Source: Vibrio sp. UBA2441 (lineage in GTDB: Bacteria > Pseudomonadota > Gammaproteobacteria > Enterobacterales > Vibrionaceae). Taken from it: a stretch of 29,283 nt of DNA. The stretch is taken from positions 10,530 to 39,812 of the forward strand of contig DDQN01000067.1 in assembly GCA_002342685.1 (NCBI GenBank), read 5' to 3'. This document shows, piece after piece, positions 1 to 7,022 of the stretch. A program made the position numbers and the translations under genes. The notes beneath the pieces are model-generated. The model searched no databases. It was not told the origin of the DNA and saw only the letters and a list, made by a program, of their open reading frames with translations. How positions within the stretch are numbered: the stretch's first letter is position 1; the number at the start of each line of letters is the position of its first letter.

Positions 1-207
1 TGGGTGATGGGTGATGGGTAGTGGGTGATGGGTAGTGGGTAGTGGGTGATGGGTGGTGGGTAGTGGGTGATGGGTAGTGGGTGATGGGTGGTGGGCGATA
101 GGTGATAGGTGATAGGTGATGGGTAATAGGGCGATTGGTGATAGGGCGATAGGCGATAGGGCGATAGGTAATAGGTAATAGGTAATGGGTGATAGGGCGA
201 TAGGTGA
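1..207. repeat. G-rich heptamer tandem repeat (TGGGTGA/TGGGTAG)
   Basis: About 29 head-to-tail units of 7 bases, occasionally 8, run from the first base of the window. The first 13 units are very regular (TGGGTGA, TGGGTAG, TGGGTGG). From about 92 the units drift to TAGGTGA, TAGGTAA and TAGGGCGA. The array begins outside the window, so its full length is unknown. The plus strand is nearly free of C for the first 90 bases and carries GGG every seven bases, a spacing compatible with G-quadruplex folding. There is no dyad repeat and no unique spacer, so it is not a CRISPR array. Confidence 0.9.
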
Positions 208-322
208 TCGGAGAGGGGGATGGATTATGGGTGGGCAGGCTACGATTATGGGTGAGTAGGTAAGTAGGTAAGTAGTTTCATCGATACGTAATTCCGTTGT
301 CTATTGCCTGTGGCCTGTTACT
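208..322. other. Degenerate G-rich tail of the heptamer repeat; no gene seen
   Basis: This stretch lies between the ordered heptamers and the 3' end of the Crp/Fnr-type gene. It keeps decayed motifs such as ATTATGGGTG (twice) and GTAGGTAA (twice), so it reads as an eroded extension of the array. No reading frame or clear rho-independent terminator was found in it. Confidence 0.5.
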
Positions 323-1015
323 TTAGCTGTGGTTTTTTAACGAATTAAAGATATCAGCGGTTAAACTGACCGATTCGCACAGTTTCTCTATGTCGGTGAT
401 AAACAGATTAGATGCTGACTCTTTGATGAAACCGTCAGTTTTCAGCTTTTTAAACGAACGAGAAAGGGTCTCTGGTGTCATTCCTAACTGAGAAGCGAGT
501 AGTTTTTTGGTTATTGGCAGAGACATCTTCCCTTCGCTGCAATTTTGCTGTTTATAAATCTCAGCAAGTTTCATCACTAATCTCTGGTTGGCATTCACCT
601 GAGTAAGAATGTTTATTGTATTCATCAGGTTACACACATTATTACTCATGACTCCCAGCATCCTACGGGACAGATCTGCAGACCCATCCAATAACTGGTC
701 AATGATGTCACACGAAAAAGCAGAAACTGACGAGTCTTGATCGGCTTTGGCGCTCATAGGGTAGAGCCTTGGGGAAATATACATTGCGACCTCTGCTATA
801 ACATCACCAGCCATAAATACCCGAAATAGCTTTTCATCTCCATTAGGCATAAGGCGAAATAGTGAAATTTTCCCTTTATCAACTCGAAACATATGACGGG
901 CAGGCTGACCCTGAGTGAACAGAATCTCACCGCTGCGAAAGACCTTTGTTTGCCGATGTGCCATTAGTTGTTTTTTTTCTGTCTCTGACAGCAAGGAAAG
1001 GATAGAAGACGACAC
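323..1015 (-). CDS. Crp/Fnr-family transcriptional regulator
   Basis: This 230-residue protein has the two-domain Crp/Fnr layout. Residues about 15-120 form a cyclic-nucleotide-binding-type beta-roll (RSGEILFTQGQ, GKISLFRLMPNGDEKL, AGDVIAE). A long dimerisation helix follows, then a C-terminal winged helix around residues 165-205 (ITKKLLASQLGMTPETLSRSFKKL). The recognition helix keeps the E-x-x-S-R pattern of FNR/DNR-like members, which read TTGAT half-sites. The N-terminal cysteine cluster of FNR is absent, so an oxygen-sensing 4Fe-4S cluster is unlikely. A haem- or NO-sensing DNR-like role or an unknown effector is possible. The start is GTG, behind a good ribosome site (AAGGGGAG). It is divergent from the iron operon, and a perfect FNR-type site lies directly upstream. 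Confidence 0.88.
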   Translation of the reverse strand: MSSSILSLLSETEKKQLMAHRQTKVFRSGEILFTQGQPARHMFRVDKGKISLFRLMPNGDEKLFRVFMAGDVIAEVAMYISPRLYPMSAKADQDSSVSAFSCDIIDQLLDGSADLSRRMLGVMSNNVCNLMNTINILTQVNANQRLVMKLAEIYKQQNCSEGKMSLPITKKLLASQLGMTPETLSRSFKKLKTDGFIKESASNLFITDIEKLCESVSLTADIFNSLKNHS

Positions 1016-1029
1016 GGATTGGCTCCCCT

Positions 1030-1043
1030 TTGATAATAATCAA
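1030..1043. promoter_or_regulatory. FNR/DNR-type operator TTGATAATAATCAA
   Basis: The sequence TTGAT-AATA-ATCAA is a perfect match to the FNR/DNR consensus TTGAT-N4-ATCAA. It sits 15 bases upstream of the GTG start of the Crp/Fnr-family gene and abuts its ribosome-binding site. At that position a bound regulator would more likely block than activate the minus-strand gene, so autorepression is a reasonable inference. It is about 450 bases from the divergent operon start, too far for direct class II activation of that promoter. Confidence 0.65.
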
Positions 1044-1107
1044 GTTCGGTTTAATGAAAAGCCACAAGTGTGTAAATGGCAATGAATAATCACTTGAGGT
1101 GGTGAAT

Positions 1108-1197
1108 ATGTCTGGAGTTACTTTAATTTTGCAGTGGCTCGCAACGATATCTCGGAGTCCTGCTCCTTGGGGTCACTGGAGTATATCGGCCCCATAA
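1108..1197 (+). CDS. Possible small ORF (29 residues) with strong ribosome site
   Basis: An ATG at 1108 is preceded by TGAGGTGG at a spacing of 6 to 7 bases, a convincing ribosome-binding site. It opens a 29-codon frame ending in TAA. The peptide begins MSGVTLILQWLA, is fairly hydrophobic, and ends in a Pro/Trp-rich tail. An imperfect hairpin (arms near 1145-1153 and 1179-1188) lies inside the frame. It could be a small membrane peptide or a leader for the downstream operon. No family is recognised, and the call rests only on the ribosome site and the open frame. Confidence 0.25.
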   Translation: MSGVTLILQWLATISRSPAPWGHWSISAP

Positions 1198-1334
1198 GCA
1201 ACGCTGTGTACTGCATGCAGAATATAACACATTCGTATTGACGTAATATGACAAAAATACGATGACAGTCAGAAATTAACTATTTGTTTGTAAGGGAGAA
1301 TGGAAAAGTAACAAAATAAAACGCAAGCGCGGAT

Positions 1335-1353
1335 GTGAATCATTCTCATTTTT
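1335..1353. promoter_or_regulatory. Fur-box-like sequence (upstream copy)
   Basis: GTGAATCATTCTCATTTTT matches the 19-base Fur consensus (taken as GATAATGATTATCATTATC) at about 13 of 19 positions by hand. The core AATCATTCTCATT matches at 11 of 13. It lies about 130 bases upstream of the first operon gene. Alone it would be weak, but a better copy follows 50 bases downstream. Confidence 0.5.
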
Positions 1354-1372
1354 ATTGATCTGGAACAAGGTA

Positions 1373-1402
1373 TTGCACAGTCTAATCCTAAAGTGGTATT
1401 GT
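1373..1402 (+). promoter_or_regulatory. Candidate sigma-70 promoter of the iron operon
   Basis: A possible -35 element TTGCAC (1373-1378) is followed after 18 bases by TATTGT (1397-1402) as a -10 element. It lies about 80 bases upstream of the GTG start of the first operon gene and is bracketed by the two Fur-box-like sequences. The -10 match is only moderate. Confidence 0.4.
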
Positions 1403-1403
1403 A

Positions 1404-1422
1404 AATGAGATTGATTATCAAT
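1404..1422. promoter_or_regulatory. Fur box
   Basis: AATGAGATTGATTATCAAT matches AATGATAATGATTATCATT, the Fur consensus written as overlapping hexamers, at 16 of 19 positions. It lies immediately downstream of the proposed -10 element and 62 bases before the GTG start. A bound Fur dimer there would block transcription initiation. With the FTR1 permease downstream, iron-dependent repression is the natural inference. Confidence 0.65.
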
Positions 1423-1483
1423 AGCATATGCGAATCGTAATCAAGTTACATAAAAATCGACAAAAAGAAAGAAAGGATCAGTT

Positions 1484-3505
1484 GTGAAAAAGACCATTTT
1501 AAGCCTTGCTGTTTCAGCTGCTGTATTTGCGACAGCCAGTCAGGCCGCTCCGCAAGTAACAGTATTGGACAAAACGCACCAACCAGCAGGCAACTTTTTA
1601 GCCTATACAGAATTTGAACTGTCTGGTGAACCTCTGGCGGAGTCGCTAGGACTAGACCTGGATATATTAGACCCTAACGTTGCTAACGACCCAACCCCTT
1701 TTGACTTTGCTGCTGGCATCGAAAGTTACGAATACTCTGAAGAAGCAATGTACGCGTTAAACTACCAGTCGCAAATGGGCCCGCACTTAGTTAATGGCCC
1801 AGTTAACCGCGCTCGTGGTGGCAAGATGGCGGATCTTGGCCAACGTGTTATTGAGATGGCGGCTGCGGTTGGTTTCCCAGCCAGTGAAGTACCACAAAAC
1901 ATGTACCCAATCTCTATTCCATATGTATCAGGCAGTCCAGAGTTTGCTCAGGCACCGGATACCACAACGGTGAATGGTGACGAAGTTGAGATCACCACAG
2001 CAAAAGGCAACAGCAAAACCGTTCAGGTGGTTGTTCCCGCTTACTTCCGTGATTATCAATCGCTGGCGTGGAATGTCGCTTCTTTTGACAAATCATTTAA
2101 CCCTGCTGCGACCGGTGCAATCTTGTTGAAAGAAGTAATGTGGTCTCAGGACTTCCTTGGTGGAATGCACGTCACTGAAACCGATGAAGAAGTAGAAGCT
2201 GATTCAGCTAAGATGGACCAAGATGGCAAGCACAGCTTGGGCGTTTCGGCTGCCGATGGCTTCAACGGTATGATGCTGACAGAGATGTCTATCGACAAGC
2301 TGCAAATCATGCAAGAGCAGCTTGGTTTTAATGGTAAAGAGTTGGGTGTTAAGTTTGGCCCTGATTACAACCCGGCAAACGGTGCGATTTGGTTTGCACA
2401 CAAAGTGGCGGTAGAAGAAGGTTCTGAAAGTGGCGTGAAATCCATTAAAGGCCTGAAGGTAACAGATGCGACATCTTCACTGCGTGATACATGGCAAATG
2501 CTGTGGCCTGTGGGTGAGTTCTTCGCCTTCACGGACCAACGTACAGCGAACAGCGCACAAAACCCAGCATTTAGCGCGGTATTTGATGGCGCACCATTTG
2601 CAGCGGCACCTAACGCTAATACAGATTCTGTAGACAGCAACGACGTGGTTGCAACGGATGCGTTCTCATTGGCGAACAACATCTCTAACCTGTTATTCCA
2701 AAATATGGCAGCGCTGCATTACAACCAGAAGCAGGGCACCTTTGTTACTGAGTATCAACAAGGTACACAGGGCAATCGTGTAGATGTCTATGATGCATCC
2801 TACTCAATGGTCGCTCTTTCTATTTACCAACGTGCTAAAGACGCATTGCCGGTTGGTTATGCTTCTGCAGAAAGCAGTGATGTAAACCTGAAGTCTGAAT
2901 CTGGTAAAAAAGCACTATCCATGATTAAAGGTCAGGCGGACTTTATCCTGACGAATCTTATTGGCAAGAACGGTCTGGTATTTGATGGCATGACTATCGA
3001 TAAATCAATGACTCGTGATGCAAGCCAATCTGTGGATGCTCAGTTTGCTGCGATTCGTGGTCTGGTAGCAGCATTCCTAGCGACAGATGACGTGAAGTAT
3101 AAGCAAGCAGCACGTTCTATTTACCTTGCGGTAGAGAAAAACATGTTTGATAAAAACATCAACACTTGGTCGGCAAAACCGGGTCAGGCAACTATTCATA
3201 CACCTTACACCTCTGCGGCTATCTCTGCGGGCCTGCGTGAAGCCATGTTACACCTGAAAAATGAAGAGGGTGAAAATGAGCCAGCGCTAGAGCTAACCGC
3301 ATTAACCGACCGCTATGTAAGCTGGTTCCGTGGCGTTATCAACGGTGGCATGCAATTGTCAGAATGGATGGGCGACTCTGGTGAAAACCAAATTAAAGGC
3401 AGTAGTTCAACGGATACCGATGAAGATGGTGTTCATCAGGTCATCGCTGCTGGTGGTAAGTTTGGTACTGCGATGACCATGGCAAACAAGGTTAGCGTTA
3501 AGTAA
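1484..3505 (+). CDS. Large exported protein of unknown function, first gene of the iron operon
   Basis: This 673-residue protein has a clear signal peptide (residues 1-21, ending ASQAA). It starts at GTG with AAGGA six bases upstream. No cysteine occurs anywhere in the protein. An acidic patch lies near residues 231-240 (TETDEEVEAD), and a calcium-loop-like DTDEDG is at 644-649. The C-terminal third alternates amphipathic helices with Tyr/Asp/Gly loops (YDASYSMVALSIYQRA, SVDAQFAAIRGLVAAFLA), vaguely recalling alpha/alpha-toroid (six-hairpin) domains, but the family is not recognised. Its place behind Fur boxes and ahead of cytochrome b and FTR1 genes suggests a periplasmic or surface role in iron handling. 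A hairpin after the stop probably makes it the most abundant product of the operon. The function is inferred from context only. Confidence 0.8.
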   Translation: MKKTILSLAVSAAVFATASQAAPQVTVLDKTHQPAGNFLAYTEFELSGEPLAESLGLDLDILDPNVANDPTPFDFAAGIESYEYSEEAMYALNYQSQMGPHLVNGPVNRARGGKMADLGQRVIEMAAAVGFPASEVPQNMYPISIPYVSGSPEFAQAPDTTTVNGDEVEITTAKGNSKTVQVVVPAYFRDYQSLAWNVASFDKSFNPAATGAILLKEVMWSQDFLGGMHVTETDEEVEADSAKMDQDGKHSLGVSAADGFNGMMLTEMSIDKLQIMQEQLGFNGKELGVKFGPDYNPANGAIWFAHKVAVEEGSESGVKSIKGLKVTDATSSLRDTWQMLWPVGEFFAFTDQRTANSAQNPAFSAVFDGAPFAAAPNANTDSVDSNDVVATDAFSLANNISNLLFQNMAALHYNQKQGTFVTEYQQGTQGNRVDVYDASYSMVALSIYQRAKDALPVGYASAESSDVNLKSESGKKALSMIKGQADFILTNLIGKNGLVFDGMTIDKSMTRDASQSVDAQFAAIRGLVAAFLATDDVKYKQAARSIYLAVEKNMFDKNINTWSAKPGQATIHTPYTSAAISAGLREAMLHLKNEEGENEPALELTALTDRYVSWFRGVINGGMQLSEWMGDSGENQIKGSSSTDTDEDGVHQVIAAGGKFGTAMTMANKVSVK

Positions 3506-3540
3506 CCATCATTGGCTTTAATTATTAAATAAGCCGAACT

Positions 3541-3570
3541 AAAGCAGCGATGAACTATCGCTGCTTTTGT
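3541..3570 (+). terminator. Intercistronic hairpin (attenuator)
   Basis: Two perfect 11-base arms, AAAGCAGCGAT and ATCGCTGCTTT, enclose a GAACT loop and run into a short T tract. The hairpin lies 36 bases after the stop of the 673-residue gene and 70 bases before the cytochrome b gene. No new promoter is obvious between them. It therefore looks like a partial terminator that lets the first gene exceed the rest of the operon in transcript level. Confidence 0.7.
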
Positions 3571-3639
3571 CGTTTCTCATTTGTGCCGATACAAGGCATA
3601 AAATGGCTGTTGTAGATTGAGAGTAGTAGGTAGAGAGTA

Positions 3640-4125
3640 ATGTCTAGTCATTCAATATCAGAGTCCAATTCTCAAGCAAGCCGCTTTAGTCAGTGGTGGG
3701 CTCGCCTTGCTTTTCATCATAAATGGGCGGAGGCGATGTTATACCTGATGTTTTTCACCGGCATAGTACTGTGGAAACGGGTTGACGTTAGCTGGCAGGC
3801 TGAACGTTGGGTTCTTTTAATTCATATGCTGGTCGGTATCTCGCTATTTAGCGTGATTGTTGGTGCTTTTTGGCTATCGCATCGCCGGTTGATAACCTCC
3901 AGCAACAAAGCATTTCTGCGTAAAACCGGGACGGCCATCGAATGGTTGCTTATTGTCTGCAGCGTGAGCGGTTTCTATCTGTTTTTCTTTGGCACGCCGG
4001 GTAATGCTCTGGGTGTGCTTATTCAGGACATACACTTTTATTCGTCCTGGCTGCTCGCGCCGTTGGTGTTTAGACACGCCATGCGCTGGAGCGTGCTCAA
4101 AATTATTAAAACGAAAAAGAAGTAA
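3640..4125 (+). CDS. Four-helix inner-membrane cytochrome b (b561-like)
   Basis: This 161-residue protein has four hydrophobic helices (about 30-45, 57-79, 98-118 and 127-145) and no signal peptide. Histidines at 26/27, 62, 132 and 146 sit at helix edges or within helices, as expected for axial haem ligands of a small cytochrome b561/DUF4405-like protein. The short loops and basic C-terminus (KIIKTKKK) fit an inner-membrane topology. The gene is 35 bases ahead of the FTR1 permease. The inferred role is electron exchange between the quinone pool and periplasmic haem proteins, supporting ferric reduction or ferrous oxidation beside the permease. The exact subfamily is not certain. Confidence 0.75.
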   Translation: MSSHSISESNSQASRFSQWWARLAFHHKWAEAMLYLMFFTGIVLWKRVDVSWQAERWVLLIHMLVGISLFSVIVGAFWLSHRRLITSSNKAFLRKTGTAIEWLLIVCSVSGFYLFFFGTPGNALGVLIQDIHFYSSWLLAPLVFRHAMRWSVLKIIKTKKK

Positions 4126-4160
4126 TAATTATCACTGTTTTGGAAGTGTGTTGAGGATTT

Positions 4161-4979
4161 ATGTTTGCAAGTTTTTTAATTACTTTACGTGAAGGGTTGG
4201 AAGCCTTTTTATTGGTGGGCATTGTGCTGTCTTATCTGGCAAGGCTGAACGCCCGTCAATACAACAAGTACATTTACATCGGCGTTTTTGTTGGCTTGAT
4301 ACTGTCTCTGGCCATTGCGTTTGTTTTTCAGGTGGTGGTTGATCAGTTCAGCAATGAACTCTACCGAAACTATCTGATGGCGGGCATACTTTTATTTGCC
4401 ACTCTGGTACTCACCTATATGGCGGTCTGGATGCAAAAACAGGCCAAAAGTCAGGTGGCTCAGGTACAAAAAGAGGTCACTGAAATGGTCAGTACCGGCA
4501 ACCTGATGGGGCTGGTTTTTCTGGCGATGTTAGCTATTTTGCGAGAAGGTTTTGAAACCATTCTGTTTTTTTCCGCCTTGATGTATTCAAGTTATGGCGA
4601 GTTAAGTACACAGGATGCCATGATTGGTGCGGTTTTGGGCTTAATTCTGTCTTACGCTTTGGTGTGGCTAATGATGAAAAGCACCAGAAACGTGCCGTTG
4701 GCGTCTTTCTTTAAATGGACCAGTTTACTGATCATTATTATTGCCGCAGGTTTGTTATCTTCGGCGATAAACATGCTTCAAGCGGCTCATGTATTGCCGA
4801 TATTTCATGCCCAACTATTTGATATTTCGCACATCCTAGACGACCGAGGCGTGTTTGGCACCTTCTTGCGTGCCTTGTTCGGCTATAACTCCTCTCCCGG
4901 TGTATTACAACTGGCGGTGTGGGCGGGTTATATGTTCATCTTTAGTCTTATTTGGAAACGAGGATATAAAACCGCATGA
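4161..4979 (+). CDS. FTR1-family iron permease
   Basis: This 272-residue polytopic protein has about seven transmembrane segments. It carries both diagnostic REXXE motifs: R10-E-G-L-E14 in the first helix and R128-E-G-F-E132 in the fourth. FTR1/EfeU/FtrC proteins move iron across the inner membrane and normally need an oxidising partner that hands over Fe(III). Length and motif spacing match the bacterial family. TTGAGGA precedes the ATG. The stop overlaps the start of the next gene by four bases (ATGA), indicating translational coupling. None of the usual partners (EfeO, EfeB, P19 or a cupredoxin) is present; haem proteins flank it instead. Lead or other divalent metal transport, known in related PbrT proteins, is the alternative. 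Confidence 0.93.
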   Translation: MFASFLITLREGLEAFLLVGIVLSYLARLNARQYNKYIYIGVFVGLILSLAIAFVFQVVVDQFSNELYRNYLMAGILLFATLVLTYMAVWMQKQAKSQVAQVQKEVTEMVSTGNLMGLVFLAMLAILREGFETILFFSALMYSSYGELSTQDAMIGAVLGLILSYALVWLMMKSTRNVPLASFFKWTSLLIIIIAAGLLSSAINMLQAAHVLPIFHAQLFDISHILDDRGVFGTFLRALFGYNSSPGVLQLAVWAGYMFIFSLIWKRGYKTA

Positions 4980-6394
4980 GCCAGTCTGAATCAAGGCATG
5001 TTGTCATTTTGGGCGCGGGTCCTGCCGGCCTTATGGCGGCGTGGGAGCTTAACGATGCTGGATATAAAGTGACCATTATCGAGCGTGAAGCGTATGCTGG
5101 CGGTATGTGTGCCACACAAATGTTCAAGGGCGAGCATGGTGAATATCGTTTTGACTTTGGTGGTCACCGCTTTATTACCAAAAACCCCAAATTACTTGAA
5201 TTTGTTGATGAGCTTATGGGCGAAGAGCTCATGTTTGCTCAGAGAAAAAGCGTGATCCGTTATCGGGGACGCATATATCAGTATCCGTTAATGCTAACCG
5301 ACCTGATCAAAAATGCACCGCTTTCTTTGTTGGTTGGTGGTGGTATTGACCTGTTGAAGCAACTTTTTGTGCCTAAGCCGCAAAACCGGTCACAAGTGAG
5401 CTTTGCCGAGTGGATTGAAAGCCGATTTGGAAAAACGCTTTATAAGCACTTTTTTGAAGGCTATACCGCTAAATTATGGGGGATTGACCCGAAAAATTTA
5501 TCCGGTGACTGGGCCTCTCAGCGCATTAGTTTGATGGACTTAAAAGACGTTGCACGGCGACTGCTTCCGGGTAAACGCTCGAATGTACGCACCTATGCAC
5601 GTCAATATCGTTATCCTAAATGGGGGTTCGGTCAGCTCTATACCCGCCTAGCGCAAGAACTGGAAAAGCGCGGCGTGACACTCATTTTAAACAGCGATGT
5701 GTCTGGCCTGAGCCTAGAAAAAGCGCGCATTGGCGCTGTTCAGTATACCAATGGTGATAGCCAGGAAACGATTGAATGTGACCAGCTGATTTCGACCTTA
5801 CCCTTGCCCTTAATGTGCAAGCTGACTGATTTCGACAGTGGTTTAACTTTCCGATCGCTGCGTTTTATGAATATGCCAATGGAGACAGACAACATCTCCG
5901 ACAATACCTGGCAGTACCTGTCCGATCCAGACATTCTGGGAACACGACTTCAGGAACCTAAAAGGCGCTCTTCCTATATGGCTCCAACTGGGCGCAGCTC
6001 GGTGATGGTTGAGATCCCATGCAACAAGGGTGATGACGTATGGCGTATGCCGGGAGAAAAACTGCAAGAAAAAGTTCTGGATGATCTGGCGTCTCTGGGC
6101 GTGAATCCGCAGCTCGCCACGGGAGAATTTTTCACCTCTTACAGTGAACACGCTTATCCCATGATGGACATGACCTATCAGGAAAAAAGGGAGAAGGCGA
6201 TTACCCATCTTGCTCAGTTTGACAACCTAATCATGACAGGTCGTCAGGGAACGTTTCGTTATATCTTTACCGATACCGCCATGGAAATGGGCATGATGGC
6301 GGCGCAGTCCATCATTGATGGAAAAGACCGTCGTCGGGAAATATTTGATTACCGCAACGAAAATACCGTGATTGAAGTACAAAGCGTGGCCTGA
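4976..6394 (+). CDS. FAD-dependent oxidoreductase (protoporphyrinogen oxidase/amine oxidase-like fold)
   Basis: This 472-residue flavoprotein has an N-terminal dinucleotide-binding motif (VVILGAGPAGLMAAWEL, glycines at 13, 15 and 18). The FDFGGHRF segment that follows is typical of COG1232-type flavoproteins and UDP-galactopyranose-mutase-like relatives. A second FAD-contacting segment is near the C-terminus (NLIMTGRQGTFRYIFTDTAMEMGMMAAQ). There is no signal peptide, so it acts in the cytoplasm. It is coupled to the FTR1 gene by an ATGA overlap. Proteins of this group often sit in glycan gene clusters, and a membrane glycosyltransferase lies two genes downstream. A haem-biosynthetic role cannot be excluded. 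The substrate is unknown. Confidence 0.8.
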   Translation: MSQSESRHVVILGAGPAGLMAAWELNDAGYKVTIIEREAYAGGMCATQMFKGEHGEYRFDFGGHRFITKNPKLLEFVDELMGEELMFAQRKSVIRYRGRIYQYPLMLTDLIKNAPLSLLVGGGIDLLKQLFVPKPQNRSQVSFAEWIESRFGKTLYKHFFEGYTAKLWGIDPKNLSGDWASQRISLMDLKDVARRLLPGKRSNVRTYARQYRYPKWGFGQLYTRLAQELEKRGVTLILNSDVSGLSLEKARIGAVQYTNGDSQETIECDQLISTLPLPLMCKLTDFDSGLTFRSLRFMNMPMETDNISDNTWQYLSDPDILGTRLQEPKRRSSYMAPTGRSSVMVEIPCNKGDDVWRMPGEKLQEKVLDDLASLGVNPQLATGEFFTSYSEHAYPMMDMTYQEKREKAITHLAQFDNLIMTGRQGTFRYIFTDTAMEMGMMAAQSIIDGKDRRREIFDYRNENTVIEVQSVA

Positions 6395-6428
6395 TGGCAT
6401 GGCTTTGCAGATAAACAAAGGAAACACA

Positions 6429-7022
6429 ATGAACCTATTTGCTCATTTTAAACAAGTTCTGTTGCTGATGACCGTTATGGCTGGGTTGGTAATGCATTCA
6501 TCAGCCAATGCTTATTCCTATGCGGCGGCAGGAAAAGAGCCCTTGATAGAAGGCCGGGAGCTTATCCTTAGTGCGGTGGCCGATGCGGATTACACTGCGG
6601 TTGAAAGTGCGGTTAACGGCTTGAAAGAAGAGTTTGATTACCTTCTGAGCGACCACGGTGTTGATTTATATACACCAATGAGCGTGGCGATAAAAAGTAA
6701 AAACGGTGCAGTGATTGAGTCGATTATCGATCAAGCGATAGTGGAGGAGATCATTCGACGATTGGATGGCGCGGAGCAGAACCTCAATGATTATCAGGTT
6801 GCAAAGGTTCTGGTAGTAAAGAGCAAGTTGTTTCTCGATTTGATCATGCCTAAGCTGGATGACGAAAACCGAAAAGCGGCGAATCAGGCGGTTCAAGGGG
6901 TATTGGTTTCTATCGGTAATCCCGGAGTTTTTGGGGTCGGACAAGCACCTGCGGATGCGGCGATGTTTACTGAGCAAAGAAGTGTGTTGCTCGACGCAAT
7001 TAAAGGCTTAAAGCAACACTAA
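6429..7022 (+). CDS. Small exported helical protein of unknown function
   Basis: The best start is ATG 6429, seven bases after AAAGGA. It gives 197 residues with a signal peptide MNLFAHFKQVLLLMTVMAGL and a likely cleavage near SSANA. The mature part of about 170 residues appears mainly alpha-helical (EGRELILSAVADADYTAVESAV, AVIESIIDQAIVEEIIRRL). It has no cysteine or CxxCH motif. An upstream in-frame ATG at 6372 lies inside the previous gene and would spoil the signal peptide, so it was not used. The stop codon shares one base with the next ATG, so it belongs to the operon. No family is recognised; a periplasmic accessory role is inferred from position. Confidence 0.75.
   Translation: MNLFAHFKQVLLLMTVMAGLVMHSSANAYSYAAAGKEPLIEGRELILSAVADADYTAVESAVNGLKEEFDYLLSDHGVDLYTPMSVAIKSKNGAVIESIIDQAIVEEIIRRLDGAEQNLNDYQVAKVLVVKSKLFLDLIMPKLDDENRKAANQAVQGVLVSIGNPGVFGVGQAPADAAMFTEQRSVLLDAIKGLKQH

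Noticed and set aside
1..207. Repeat array as a possible CRISPR
   Set aside because: Units are 7 bases and contiguous, with no unique spacers and no cas genes in the window.
1145..1188. Riboswitch or structured RNA between the regulator and the iron operon
   Set aside because: The stem is imperfect and matches no known riboswitch class I can recognise; kept only as part of a low-confidence small-ORF note.
1411..1421. TTGATTATCAA as a second FNR site
   Set aside because: Half-sites are separated by one base instead of four. The sequence is better explained as part of the Fur box.
5843..6208. Minus-strand open frame of 121 codons inside the FAD oxidoreductase gene
   Set aside because: It lies wholly within a well-supported gene, has no ribosome site and no recognisable motif. 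Similar shadows at 7044-7523, 9432-9854 and 15547-15918 were dropped for the same reason.
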